DNA of 64,000 nucleotides from Nonomuraea terrae (lineage in GTDB: Bacteria; Actinomycetota; Actinomycetes; Streptosporangiales; Streptosporangiaceae): the NCBI RefSeq assembly GCF_004348995.1, contig NZ_SMKQ01000013.1, positions 1 to 64,000 on the forward strand. The letters are read 5' to 3'. The notes below the pieces were generated by a model, which ran no database searches, was not told the DNA's origin, and worked only from the letters and a program-made list of their open reading frames with translations. This document shows, piece after piece, positions 16,368 through 25,302 of the stretch; the stretch's first letter is position 1; each line of letters opens with the position of its first letter. The position numbers were made by a program, and so were the translations under genes.

Positions 16368-18407
16368 TCAGCTCGTGGGGCTGGAGACGGGGCTCAGGGT
16401 GAACCTGTCGAGGTCGGGGCTGTAGCCGGTGCCGCTGTCGAAGGTGAGGGTGTTGGTGCCGGCGCGCAGGGTGACGGTGGTGGTCAGGTCGCCCGGGGTG
16501 TCCCAGCTTCCGGTGGAGGGGAAGGACAGGGTGGTGGCCGGTCCGTCGTTGACGGTCAGGGACACGCTGCGGGTGGGATCTCCCGCGATGTAGCTGATGA
16601 TCAGCAGGTACGTCCCCGCCGCGGGCACGGTGACGTCACCCAGTGTCAGCGCGCCGCCCTGGTAGAGGTCGCCGACCTTCTGGCCGCCGGAGCACGCCGT
16701 GCAGGACGCCACGCGTGCCCGGCCGCTCAGCGTGCCGGACTCGGCCTCGTAGCTGGTGCCGGGGGCGGCCGGGGTGGTCGTCACGGGGACGGCTGCCGAC
16801 GGCGATGAGATGTTCCCCGCCGCGTCTCTGGCCCGGACCTCGAACGTGTAGGACGTGCCGGGGTTCAGGCCGGTCATGGTCGCGGTGGTGTCGGTGAGGC
16901 TCGCCTTGACGGTGCCGTCCTGGTAGACGTCGTAGGCGGTGACGCCCACGTTGTCGGTCGAGGGGCTCCAGGACAGCGTGACGTCGGTGGCGGTGACGTC
17001 GGTCGCCCGCACGTCGGCCGGCGCGGTGGGGGCGGCGGTGTCCGGCGGCAGGACGACCTTGGGCGTGATCCTGACCAGCCGGGAGCCGTGCGCCGGGATG
17101 GCGGTGGCCTGCCAGCTTCCGGTGGACTTGCCGAGGTCGCGGCGGGCGACCAGGTCACGCACCTTCGCCGGGCCGACGATGCCGAGGTCGGCCCATCGCA
17201 CGGTGATGTCGGCCGGCGAGTCGCCCAGGTTGTAGACGGCCACCGCGAGGCTGCCGTCGTCGAGCTGCTTCTTCCAGGTCTGCAGGGTGCCGCCGGTCAC
17301 CCGGCTGGGGATGCGTCCGGCCTGGTCGACGGCGATCACCTCGGGGTTGGTGAGGATGGAGACGGCCTTGGCGTCCAGGTTGGCCAGGTCGCCGCCGACG
17401 TACAGGGGAGAGGACGCCATGGACCAGAACGTCATCACGCTCTGCCGTTCCACGTCGTTGATGCCGTCCTGGAGGCCCGTGCCGGTGTTGTTGACGATCG
17501 GCATGGAGTCGAGGTCCGGCCAGTAGTTCGGGCCGACCACGTCGAGCCAGGCCGGCAGGTCGTTCCAGCGGTCGTCGACCGAGCTGGTCCAGCTGGACAC
17601 GGTGTCGCAGTAGCACTCGATGTCGGTGTTCACGCGGACGCTGTTGGCGTGCGGCTTCAGCCCTTCGCCCGCGGCGCGCGGCACCGGCCAGGCGCTGGCG
17701 GTCAGCCACATGGTGCGGCCGGCCCGGTCGATCGCCCGCGACCACGCCTCGATGTCGGCGACGTTGTCGGCCGTGGTGCCGTCGATCTTGATGAAGTCGA
17801 CGCCCCACGACGCCATCCGGGCGACGATGGAGTCGATGTAGGCCTGCGCGCACGGCCGCGAGTAGTCGATCTTCCAGTTGCCGCCCCACATGTTGGTGGG
17901 CGTGAGCGGCTGCACGGCGATGTCCTGGGCCCGGCAGTCCGTGCCGAGGATCGGGGAGTTGCGGTCGTAGACGGTCTTCTCCAGCCCGGCCGCCCCGTAC
18001 AGGCCGATCTTGAGGCCTTTGCCGTGGACGTAGTCGGCGACGGGCTTGATGCCACGGGGGAACCTGGTCGGGTCCGGGTCGGGGATCCCGTTGCCGTCGA
18101 AGCCGAAGACCCAGTCCATGGTGGCGTTCCACCCGGCGTCGATGTTGATGTAGCGGTAGCCGGCCTTCTTGAGCCGGCCCGCCATGGCGTCGGCGGCCCG
18201 GCGGATGTTGGCCTCGGTCAGCCAGTCCGTTCCGTACCCGTCACGGGTGGAGGACTGGACGCTCCAGCTGCTCCAGCCCATGAAAGGACGGGCGGAGAAG
18301 TCGCTCTTCGCGAGGGCGGGACTGCTGTTCACCACGGCGAACGTGGCGGTCAGGCCCAGCACGGTGAGGAGGGTGAGGAGGGCACGGACAGGTGGGGAGT
18401 GTCGCAT
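16368..18407 (-). CDS. Secreted GH27 alpha-galactosidase with FN3 and CBM35-like domains
   Basis: This 679-residue exoenzyme has a Sec signal peptide (cleavage after PALA, about residue 33). The GH27 barrel runs from FMGWSSWSVQ (42) to about 360, with GYRYINIDAGW at 83, nucleophile Asp209 in VDFIKIDG and acid/base Asp262 in VNTDIECYCD. A beta-sandwich follows to 450, then a fibronectin type III domain (about 460-545) and a CBM6/CBM35-like module (about 552-672, starting YEAESGTL). It would release galactose or a related sugar from polysaccharides outside the cell. A ROK repressor gene lies 197 bases upstream on the same strand, suggesting sugar control. In place of the usual DxC at the nucleophile it has DGT. 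Confidence 0.92.
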   Translation of the reverse strand: MRHSPPVRALLTLLTVLGLTATFAVVNSSPALAKSDFSARPFMGWSSWSVQSSTRDGYGTDWLTEANIRRAADAMAGRLKKAGYRYINIDAGWNATMDWVFGFDGNGIPDPDPTRFPRGIKPVADYVHGKGLKIGLYGAAGLEKTVYDRNSPILGTDCRAQDIAVQPLTPTNMWGGNWKIDYSRPCAQAYIDSIVARMASWGVDFIKIDGTTADNVADIEAWSRAIDRAGRTMWLTASAWPVPRAAGEGLKPHANSVRVNTDIECYCDTVSSWTSSVDDRWNDLPAWLDVVGPNYWPDLDSMPIVNNTGTGLQDGINDVERQSVMTFWSMASSPLYVGGDLANLDAKAVSILTNPEVIAVDQAGRIPSRVTGGTLQTWKKQLDDGSLAVAVYNLGDSPADITVRWADLGIVGPAKVRDLVARRDLGKSTGSWQATAIPAHGSRLVRITPKVVLPPDTAAPTAPADVRATDVTATDVTLSWSPSTDNVGVTAYDVYQDGTVKASLTDTTATMTGLNPGTSYTFEVRARDAAGNISSPSAAVPVTTTPAAPGTSYEAESGTLSGRARVASCTACSGGQKVGDLYQGGALTLGDVTVPAAGTYLLIISYIAGDPTRSVSLTVNDGPATTLSFPSTGSWDTPGDLTTTVTLRAGTNTLTFDSGTGYSPDLDRFTLSPVSSPTS

Positions 18408-18604
18408 TCGGGTTCCTTGAGCTGGATCGAGCGGTGACGGGTCGTGAGAGGTCGTTCAGCCCTTCAGGCAGGACGTGGTCGGCCCTGCACGATGTGCCGC
18501 CGGGTGACGAGTCACCGCCGGCGGGATGATGGTGATCACTGCGCCGGCCGAACAGGCCGGGCGGGCGGACAGCGCGATGGAAAGGGACAGGGCGGACGTA
18601 GGGG

Positions 18605-19771
18605 TCAGAGGGTGAACAGGGTCTGCACGGCGACCGCCGCGGCGCCCCGCGCCCATGCCTCGAAGGGCAGGGGCCGGATGGTGAGCGGGCAGTTCGCGGC
18701 GGCGGCGAACGCCTGCGCCACGAAGGTCTGCCGGATCTGCTCCTCGAACAGGTCGTAGTTGGCGAGGCCCTCGCCCGAGACCACGACGCGCTCCGGGCCG
18801 ACGAGGTTGACCATGGCGGCCAGCCCCAGCCCTATGGCGTGCCCGGCACGGGCGAAGACCTCGCGGACGCCCTCGTGGCCGCCGCGGGCCAGGGCGACGG
18901 CGTCCTCCATGGTCAGGTCGCGGCCGGCGGCAAGGCGGGAGGCTGCCACGATGGCCTCGGTGGAGGCGATGGCCTCGACGCAGCCCCGCCCACCGCAGTG
19001 GCACGGCGGTCCTCCACCGGCCACCGGGACATGCCCGATCTCGCCGGCCACGCCGTACGCGCCGGAGACGACCTGCCCGCCGACGACGAGGCCGCAGCCG
19101 ATCCCGGCGCCCACCGTGACGAGCGCGAAAGACGCCGTGTCCACACCTTCTCCGAACCACTGCTCGGCCACGGTCAGGGCTTTGACGTCGTTCTCCAGCG
19201 TGGTGATCAGGCCGGTCGCCCTGGTGAGGTGGGCGGCCAGCTCGACGTCGTTCCAGCCGATGAAGGGGGAGTAGCGGACCTTGCCCGAGGCCCGGTCCAC
19301 GTCGCCCGACAAGGCCACCCCCATGCAGTGGGTCCGTTCGCGGTAGGCGGCGTTCTGCCCGAGCAGGTCGCCGACCAGGTCGACGATCTGGGCCGCGACG
19401 TGGTCGAACACGTGGGAGTCCAGCGCGCGGTGCCGGGAGTGCAGGATCTGCGCCCGCAGGTCGGTGACCACGCCGATCAGCTCGTCAGAGGTGATCTTGA
19501 TGCCGACGAAGAACTCCCGGTCGGCGCGGACGGCGAGCGGGCTGGCGGGCCGGCCGGCTCCGGTCGCCGCCCGCTCGCGGTTGGGCAGCTCCTCGATGTA
19601 GCCGGCGTCGATGAACGGCCGTGCCGCCTTGGTCACCGCGGCCTGCGACAGCCCGGTCATCCGGGCGATGTCGACGCGCGAGATCGGCCCGCGGGTGAGG
19701 ACGGTGGTGATCACGGTGGCCTCCGCGGGGCTACCGATGGAACCCCGGGTGAACGTCGGCGGCTGAAACAT
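18605..19771 (-). CDS. ROK-family transcriptional regulator
   Basis: This 388-residue NagC/XylR-type protein has an N-terminal winged helix (about 22-65, ISRVDIARMTGLSQAAVTKA) and a ROK sugar-kinase-like domain with VTVGAGIGCGLVVGGQVV and the zinc-binding box CHCGGRGCVEAIAS. It lies just upstream of the GH27 gene on the same strand and probably represses it until a sugar is bound. An AT-rich palindrome sits immediately upstream of its start. Confidence 0.93.
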   Translation of the reverse strand: MFQPPTFTRGSIGSPAEATVITTVLTRGPISRVDIARMTGLSQAAVTKAARPFIDAGYIEELPNRERAATGAGRPASPLAVRADREFFVGIKITSDELIGVVTDLRAQILHSRHRALDSHVFDHVAAQIVDLVGDLLGQNAAYRERTHCMGVALSGDVDRASGKVRYSPFIGWNDVELAAHLTRATGLITTLENDVKALTVAEQWFGEGVDTASFALVTVGAGIGCGLVVGGQVVSGAYGVAGEIGHVPVAGGGPPCHCGGRGCVEAIASTEAIVAASRLAAGRDLTMEDAVALARGGHEGVREVFARAGHAIGLGLAAMVNLVGPERVVVSGEGLANYDLFEEQIRQTFVAQAFAAAANCPLTIRPLPFEAWARGAAAVAVQTLFTL

Positions 19772-19789
19772 GATCGTAACGTAGAAGCA

Positions 19790-19815
19790 TTAATTAATTC
19801 TGTCAAGAATTGAAT
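19790..19815. promoter_or_regulatory. AT-rich palindromic operator/promoter of the ROK gene
   Basis: AATTCT-GTCA-AGAATT (19796-19811) is a perfect 6+6 inverted repeat. It overlaps a second AT-rich motif ATTAATTAAT and lies about 25 bases upstream of the ROK start at 19771. Such an AT island stands out in this GC-rich DNA and is a likely autoregulatory ROK site. Confidence 0.65.
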
Positions 19816-19894
19816 TACAGGGTGGGGGCGTGCCGCTTGTCGCTCTGATCAGGACCTTGCTGTCGCGGGCAAGGGCCGGCTGCGCACCCAGGCT

Positions 19895-19925
19895 CGATCT
19901 GATATATAACTAATAGAACAGATCG
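19895..19925. promoter_or_regulatory. Promoter with inverted repeat upstream of the ABC-exporter operon
   Basis: CGATCTG (19895-19901) and CAGATCG (19919-19925) are exact inverse copies flanking the AT-rich stretch ATATATAACTAATAGAA, which can supply a -10 box. The arms are 24 bases centre to centre. They lie directly before the AGGAGGGCG ribosome-binding site of the gene at 19943. The regulator is not encoded next to it. Confidence 0.6.
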
Positions 19926-19942
19926 AACTAGGAGGGCGCATC

Positions 19943-20299
19943 ATGCTGCAGATAGAGATCCACCGGGAAATGCTGACGGTCCACTTCGCCCCGTGGACGC
20001 GGTTGTTCACCAGGACCGGCTCCGTGAGCGTGCCGCTGACCCAGATCGCCGAGGTGGACCTGCTCGACCGGCCGCTTGGAGCTGCCACGGGCGTGCGCTA
20101 CGGCCTGCTCGTCTCCGGCGTCATCAAGATCGGCACCTGGACGTCTCTGAGCGGGGTCAAGCGTCTGGTCGCCGCCCGCCGGCAGGTCAGCGGCCTGCGG
20201 ATCGTCCTGAAGAGCCGGGCGTCGCACCACGACGAGCTGATCCTCAGCGTTCCCGACGCCGCACACCTTCACCGCCGGCTGATCGCGGCGACGGCATGA
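19943..20299 (+). CDS. Small PH-like protein of an ABC-exporter operon
   Basis: This 118-residue protein consists of short beta strands (for example VPLTQIAEVDLLDRPLGAAT and YGLLVSGVIKIGTWT) ending in an amphipathic helix, resembling a small bacterial PH-like fold. No catalytic motif is visible. It is the first gene of a three-gene operon. Its TGA overlaps the ATG of the ABC ATPase gene by four bases, so it is probably an accessory or sensing subunit. The fold is a guess from the strand pattern. Confidence 0.7.
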   Translation: MLQIEIHREMLTVHFAPWTRLFTRTGSVSVPLTQIAEVDLLDRPLGAATGVRYGLLVSGVIKIGTWTSLSGVKRLVAARRQVSGLRIVLKSRASHHDELILSVPDAAHLHRRLIAATA

Positions 20300-21177
20300 A
20301 CATCGAGGTGCGCGGCCTGACCAAGGCGTTCGGGCCGATCACCGCCGTCACCGACCTCAGCTTCGAGGTCGAGGCCGGCAGCGTGACCGGATTCCTGGGG
20401 CCCAACGGCGCCGGCAAGAGCACCACGATGCGGATGATGCTGGGCCTGGTCGCGCCGGCCTCCGGCACCGCCACGTTCGGCGGCGACCGCTACGCCGACC
20501 TGCCTCACCCGTCGGCCACCGTCGGAGCCGTGCTGGACAGCGCCGGCTTCCACCCCGCTCACACCGCCCGCGACCATCTGCGGGTCTACGCCCGCATGGG
20601 CGGGTACGGCACGGCCCGGGTCAATCAGGTGGCCGACCTGACCGGGGTGTCGGCCTTCGCCGGCCGCACCACGCGCATCCTGTCCACCGGCATGAGGCAG
20701 CGCCTCAGCCTGGCCACCGCGCTGCTCGGTGATCCACAAGTGCTGTTGCTGGACGAACCGAGCAACGGCCTCGACCCCGAAGGCATCGCCTGGCTGCGTT
20801 ACTTCCTCCGCGAGCTGGCCGCCGACGGCCGCACCATCCTCATCTCCAGCCATGTGCTCGGCAAGATCGAGCACATGGCCGACCACGTGGTGGTGATCCG
20901 CGACGGGCGGCTGGTCACCACCGGACCCGTCACCGGCCTGTACGGCTCAGCCACCGTGCTGGTCCGCTGCGCGCAAGCGGACCGGTTCGCCGCCGAACTG
21001 ATGGAGAGCGGGGTCCAGGTAGAACGTCCGCGACCGGATCTCCTGCGCATCCACGGCCTGAGCACCGCACAGGTCGCCACCGCAGCGGCCTCCCACGGTG
21101 TCACGCTGCGCGAGATCACCCGCGAACAACCCACCCTCGAACAAGTATTCCTGCACCTCACCGGAGGTTCCCGATGA
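20296..21177 (+). CDS. ABC transporter ATP-binding protein
   Basis: This 293-residue ATPase has Walker A GPNGAGKST (about residue 38), a Q-loop region, signature ILSTGMRQRLSLATAL (variant of LSGGQ), Walker B VLLLDEPSNGLD and the H-loop in LISSHVLGKIEHMADHVVVI. It belongs to the drug/bacteriocin export type (CcmA/BcrA-like). Overlaps of four bases with the genes on both sides indicate coupled translation with the permease at 21174. The substrate is unknown. Confidence 0.95.
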   Translation: MNIEVRGLTKAFGPITAVTDLSFEVEAGSVTGFLGPNGAGKSTTMRMMLGLVAPASGTATFGGDRYADLPHPSATVGAVLDSAGFHPAHTARDHLRVYARMGGYGTARVNQVADLTGVSAFAGRTTRILSTGMRQRLSLATALLGDPQVLLLDEPSNGLDPEGIAWLRYFLRELAADGRTILISSHVLGKIEHMADHVVVIRDGRLVTTGPVTGLYGSATVLVRCAQADRFAAELMESGVQVERPRPDLLRIHGLSTAQVATAAASHGVTLREITREQPTLEQVFLHLTGGSR

Positions 21178-21980
21178 CCGCGCTGCCGGCCGCGCTCCTG
21201 GCCGCGGAGTGGACGCGCCTGACCAGCACCAGGCTCTGGCTGTGGGGTCTGCTGGCCGCGCTGGGCAGCGGAGCGTTCGTCGGCCTGCTCGCACTCGCCG
21301 GGCCGGAGAACTTCACCCCTCCGCTGCCCGGCCTGGACACCGCCCAAGGCACCCACGTGCTGCTGGGCCTGCTCGGCTGCACGGTCTTCGCCCCCGCTCT
21401 GCTCGGCACCGTCGCCGTGTCCTCGGAATACCGGCATCGGACCATCACCACCACGACGTTGTTCGCTCCCAGACGCTGGACCTGGCTGGCGGCCAAGCTG
21501 GCGGTCTACACCGGGGCTGGGCTCGCCTACGGCGCTGTCGCCGCGATCGTGGCCGGCGGCGCTCTCTTCGGCGTGGCCGTGCTCAAGGGCATCACGCTTG
21601 GCCTGCCGACCGTCACGGTCGCGGCCTTGCTGGCCCGCATCGCCCTGACCATGGCGGTCTACACCCTGCTGGGCGTCGCCGTAGGCGCCCTCCTCCGCAA
21701 CCAGGTGACCGCCCTCGTCGCTGTGGGCGCCTACTTCTACATGATCGAGACCGTGCTGATGCTCATCCCGGGCATCAAAGAGCTCTATCCCTATCTCCCG
21801 GGCGGAGCCACTGCCGCACTGACCGGCTTCACCTATCTGGCGGACGCCCTGGCCGGCCAGACCGGTACCTCCGCGGCCCACCTGCTGTCCGCGCCGGCAG
21901 GTGCTGCCGTGCTGGTCTGCTACGCCCTGATCGCGATTGCCGTCGCCGTGGCAGCCCCGCTGCGGCGAGACATCATGTGA
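21174..21980 (+). CDS. ABC-2 type transporter permease
   Basis: This 268-residue membrane protein has six predicted helices. It begins with a conserved amphipathic segment (LLAAEWTRLTSTRLWLWGLL) and contains SSEYRHRTITTTTLFAPRRW, the cytoplasmic loop typical of ABC-2 permeases that work with BcrA-like ATPases. It is the last gene of the operon. Confidence 0.92.
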   Translation: MTALPAALLAAEWTRLTSTRLWLWGLLAALGSGAFVGLLALAGPENFTPPLPGLDTAQGTHVLLGLLGCTVFAPALLGTVAVSSEYRHRTITTTTLFAPRRWTWLAAKLAVYTGAGLAYGAVAAIVAGGALFGVAVLKGITLGLPTVTVAALLARIALTMAVYTLLGVAVGALLRNQVTALVAVGAYFYMIETVLMLIPGIKELYPYLPGGATAALTGFTYLADALAGQTGTSAAHLLSAPAGAAVLVCYALIAIAVAVAAPLRRDIM

Positions 21981-22049
21981 GAGCCGGATGGTCGACCGGC
22001 AGGGAGTGTCCAGTGATCGGGCTCTGTCTCTCGCTTCCCTGTTGCAACG

Positions 22050-22847
22050 TCACAGGCGTCGGCCGACGGTGAGGACGACCGACCAGTGACGGGTGAGACG
22101 TCCGTCCGGGCGTACGGCGAGATGGCGGCGTATCTCCTGGTAGAGGTGTTCGCGCTTGGCCGGCTCCATGGCGATGTGGCCGGAGAACGTCTCCAGCAGG
22201 GCGATGTATTCATCAGCTGTGTAGCGCGATGCCCATACATAGAGCTTCGTCCCGACCACCGTGAAGTGCCCGGAGGCGTCGAACTCGGCGGCGACGGGGT
22301 CGGTCTGGTCCTCGGGTGGTGGCGGTGGCCACGGGCCGCCGTGGCCTTCGCCGATCTCCTCGTAGACCTTCTGGATCTCGGTGAAGAACGGGTCGAAATC
22401 TGCCGGCATCGCGTGGTCGGCGTTCCACACAGCCAAGTGGCCGCCCGGGGTGAGAAGGCCGGCTGCTTTCGCGTACTTGACCTCCGGGTCCACCCACTTC
22501 CACGCCGTGGCCGCGTAGGCGAGCTCGAAGCGGGCCCCCGCCGGGGGCGCCCACTCCTCGAATGACGACGTGATGACGGAGACGTCGGAGAATTCGGCGA
22601 GGCGGTGCCGGGCCTCGGCCGCGAGGGCGGCGCCGATTTCGACAGCGGTGATCCGGAAGCCCCTCCGCGCCAACGGCAGCGTGGCTTTCCCCGGGCCGCA
22701 TCCGACTTCGAGCAGGTGCGCGGGTGGCGTGGCCCCGGTGATCGCGAGCAGGTCGGAGTACAGCTCGGCCGGATAGTCGGGACGTGCGTCTTGATAAGTG
22801 GCAGCCGCTCGGTCGAAGGTGGCTCGCAGCCGAAGATCGCGGGACAT
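22050..22847 (-). CDS. Class I SAM-dependent methyltransferase
   Basis: This 265-residue methyltransferase has N-terminal RATFDRAAATYQDARPDYPA and the SAM-binding motif I LLEVGCGPGKATLPLARRG, followed by the acidic loop ITAVEIG. The methyl acceptor is unknown. I used the ATG at 22847; an upstream ATG adds 12 residues that look untranslated. It converges on the ABC operon and stands alone. Confidence 0.9.
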   Translation of the reverse strand: MSRDLRLRATFDRAAATYQDARPDYPAELYSDLLAITGATPPAHLLEVGCGPGKATLPLARRGFRITAVEIGAALAAEARHRLAEFSDVSVITSSFEEWAPPAGARFELAYAATAWKWVDPEVKYAKAAGLLTPGGHLAVWNADHAMPADFDPFFTEIQKVYEEIGEGHGGPWPPPPPEDQTDPVAAEFDASGHFTVVGTKLYVWASRYTADEYIALLETFSGHIAMEPAKREHLYQEIRRHLAVRPDGRLTRHWSVVLTVGRRL

Positions 22848-23321
22848 GATCCGATCCTGACGGTGCGGCAACGCCGCTGTCACCTGTGTTTCCCGCTCTG
22901 GCCGGATGCCCCGACCTGGGACGTTGCGACCCGACGCAGGTTCACCGGGGCAGGAGGCCGAGGGGGTGCTGATGCAGAGAACGCCATTCGACAGGAGACA
23001 TCCTGATTCGCCTCTCGGTTGTGACGCTTGCCGGCATCCGCCGTTCTGCCGCTGGTGGGATGGCCGGGGGAGCCGATCACACAGGTGGCGGGCTCTCCTG
23101 AGGAGCCCTGGCAGCCGCGCGGTCGTGGCACACCGTCCATCGACGTGCCGGGTGAGGCTCCCTTTCCGGTGACCTCTTCGGCGACGTGGCGGTGGAACGA
23201 CGAGGGCCGGGAGAGGCGGCGGCTCGCCGACGGGGCCGACAGCTCCGCCGCCTGGCGGTCGCGGGGCTGCTGAGCCGCGACCTCCTCCCGCACGTCCTCA
23301 AACAGGAAGGCCACTGATCTC
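22848..23321. other. 474-base intergenic region without a recognisable gene
   Basis: Open frames exist on both strands but none resembles a protein family or carries a ribosome-binding site with typical codon use. One weak hairpin (GGGCTC 23090-23095 with GAGCCC 23103-23108) is visible. The region should contain the promoters of the methyltransferase (minus) and of the acetyltransferase gene (plus). Confidence 0.6.
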
Positions 23322-23804
23322 ATGAACGCTCGGCTCGACGTTCCCGTGCTGTCCGGATCCAGCGTGCGACTGGAGCCGCTCGCGATGAGGCACGCCCCGG
23401 ATCTGGCGCGCGCAGCCGAAGAGGACCGCTCCTCCTACGACTTCACCGTGGTCCCCCGTGCCAATGAGATGCGATCCTGTCTGCAGGCCCAGCTCGACCG
23501 CCCAGGGCTGACCCCCTTCGCACAGGTGCGCGTGCGGGACGGGAGGGCGTTCGAGGTGCTGGGCGTGACCCGCGTAGACCTCAAGACCGATGCCCGTAAT
23601 CAGCGGTCGCGCCGGGCGATCGAGCGCCTCGGCGCGCACTTCGAGGGCGTGCTGCGCAGGTGGTCGCCCTCGTGGGCGCCAGGTGAGGAAGGCCTGTTGC
23701 GGGACTCGGCCTTGTTCTCCGTGATCGCCCCGGAATGGCCGGCCGTCAAAGCCGGGCTGCAGGAGCTCCTCGCCGTCGCGACCACCGGCCGGCCGGGCGC
23801 GTGA
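23322..23804 (+). pseudogene. GNAT acetyltransferase with internal in-frame deletion
   Basis: This 160-residue RimJ/RimL-like acetyltransferase opens with SVRLEPLAMRHAPDLARAA and ends with a normal C-terminus (ARNQRSRRAIERLGAHFEGV, then RWSPSWAPGEEGLLRDSALF). Intact relatives are about 200 residues. The segment expected between VRDGR and FEVLGVTRVDLKTDA, which holds the central strands and the acetyl-CoA pyrophosphate-binding loop, is absent. The frame stays open across the join, so this is an in-frame deletion of roughly 45 codons. An acetyl-CoA-dependent activity is unlikely. It could still be translated. Confidence 0.7.
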
Positions 23805-23969
23805 CACACGCCGCGGGCCATGCTCGGCGCCTTCCTGCGCCCGGCGCTGAAGTGCTCGGGTCTCGACCCGCAGGCACTCGCCCGGCGTTCGGTGCCCTTC
23901 TCGGGTCTGTCGGCTGGGCTCGGCAGGCGGTGGGCGTATGAACCTCGACGTTCGCGACCCGAGCGCGGC

Positions 23970-24150
23970 GCGGCGCTGCGTCTCGGCGGGGTCGTCATCG
24001 ACGTAGCCGGCCTCGAGCTGCCGGCCGAATGCTGGAGCCGGCTGCTCGGGTAGGAGATCACCCGCCGGGAGGACGGGTGGATCAGTCTCGGCCCCGGTCT
24101 GGCTCTCCAGCGTGGCCCGAGGCCAAGACCGTGGCGCGCTCGCTGCCCCA
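23970..24150 (+). pseudogene. VOC/glyoxalase-like protein remnant
   Basis: The frame reads LRLGGVVIDVAGLELPAECWSRLLG, then an in-frame TAG at 24052-24054, then EITRREDGWISLGPGLALQR, then a frame shift to a KTVARSLPHR-like segment with another stop. This matches the order of a glyoxalase-like VOC domain (first strand, helix ending WSRLLG, second strand). The remainder is not recognisable. It is a short relic following the damaged acetyltransferase. Confidence 0.5.
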
Positions 24151-24235
24151 CAGATGAGTCAGGACGGTACCGATCTCCTCGTCGGCGTCCCATCCGCGTC
24201 GGTCCGCTTCCTGCGCCGGTCACTGGCGGAGGGGC

Positions 24236-24266
24236 CAGGCGCCATAGGCATTCCCTATGGCGCCTG
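24236..24266. terminator. Rho-independent terminator-like hairpin
   Basis: CAGGCGCCATAGG (24236-24248) pairs perfectly with CCTATGGCGCCTG (24254-24266) around a five-base loop. The plus strand after it is T-rich. It separates the acetyltransferase/VOC relics from the SDR operon. Confidence 0.75.
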
Positions 24267-24419
24267 CTGACATTTCGTCTTTGTGTCTCGTTCTTTTCCG
24301 GACGTACCGTAAAAGAGCTCGACGAGGTGCTCACCGCGATTTCTCCGAAGATTCGCGCTCTGCGCACGTCGATTCTTTTTCGTCGAGCGGACGAACACGC
24401 GACGGAAAGGGCCGGTGGC

Positions 24420-25193
24420 ATGACCACGATCGGAAGCGGATCGGGAACGCGAGAACTCGCGGGAAAGCGGGCCCTGGTCACGGGCGGTTCCCGCGGAATC
24501 GGAGCGGCCGTCGTGCGCCGGCTCCTGGACGCGGGCGCCGAGGTGCTCACGACCGCCAGGTCGGCGAAGAGCACGGTGCCGGAGGGGGCCACCTTCGTGG
24601 CGGCCGATGTGCGGACACGGGCTGGAGCCGAGGCGGTCGCCGCGGCCGCGCGCGAGGCGCTCGGCGGGGTGGACATCCTGGTCCACAACGCGGGTGGGGC
24701 GCGACCGCACAAGGACAGCTCGGCCATCCCCGACGAGGAGTGGCAGGACGCGCTGGACCTGAACTACCTGGCGTCGGTGCGGCTGGACTCCCTGCTGACA
24801 CCGGAGATGCGGGAACGGCGTTCGGGGATGATCGTGCACGTCTCCTCGGCCGCTGCGCCCACCTCGGTAGGACCGTTCCTGCACTACACGGCGGCGAAGG
24901 CGGCGCTGGAGAACTACAGCCGGGGACTGGCCTTGGAGCTCGCCCCGTACGGGATCCGGGTCAACACCGTGAGTCCTGGCAGGGTCGCCACTCCCGGCGG
25001 CGAAGCAACGCGGGAGCAGTGGGCGCGCCTGGACGCGGCGCCGACAGGCCAGGACAACCCCGCCGTGCCGCTGGGGCGTGATGGTCAGCCCGACGACATC
25101 GCCGACGCGGTGCTGTTCCTCGTGTCCGGCCGGGCGAGCTGGCTGACCGGCAGCAATCTCGTCGTGGACGGCGGCGAATTCCCCAGGGGTTGA
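24420..25193 (+). CDS. SDR-family oxidoreductase
   Basis: This 257-residue classical SDR has cofactor motif TGGSRGIGAAV, NAGG at about 90, catalytic Ser in VHVSSAA and YTAAKAALENYSR (Tyr/Lys). The C-terminal VVDGGEFPRG is typical of 3-oxoacyl-ACP-reductase-like SDRs. The start at 24420 was chosen as the last ATG before the Rossmann fold; about 30 upstream codons are open but family-atypical. It begins a run of three oxidoreductase genes in the same direction (24420, 25303, 26104). Confidence 0.9.
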   Translation: MTTIGSGSGTRELAGKRALVTGGSRGIGAAVVRRLLDAGAEVLTTARSAKSTVPEGATFVAADVRTRAGAEAVAAAAREALGGVDILVHNAGGARPHKDSSAIPDEEWQDALDLNYLASVRLDSLLTPEMRERRSGMIVHVSSAAAPTSVGPFLHYTAAKAALENYSRGLALELAPYGIRVNTVSPGRVATPGGEATREQWARLDAAPTGQDNPAVPLGRDGQPDDIADAVLFLVSGRASWLTGSNLVVDGGEFPRG

Positions 25194-25302
25194 CGCCGAC
25201 GGCATTCCAGAACGCCATTTTCGACGGAAGAACTTATCGAGTCGCGCCGAAGTGAAAATCCGGCACACATCACCGAATCTTGAAAGAACGAAAGAGTCTG
25301 GC

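Noticed and set aside
22880-23323. 147-codon minus-strand frame between the methyltransferase and the acetyltransferase
   Set aside because: No family similarity or ribosome-binding site; hydrophilic, proline-rich tail typical of non-coding high-GC sequence.
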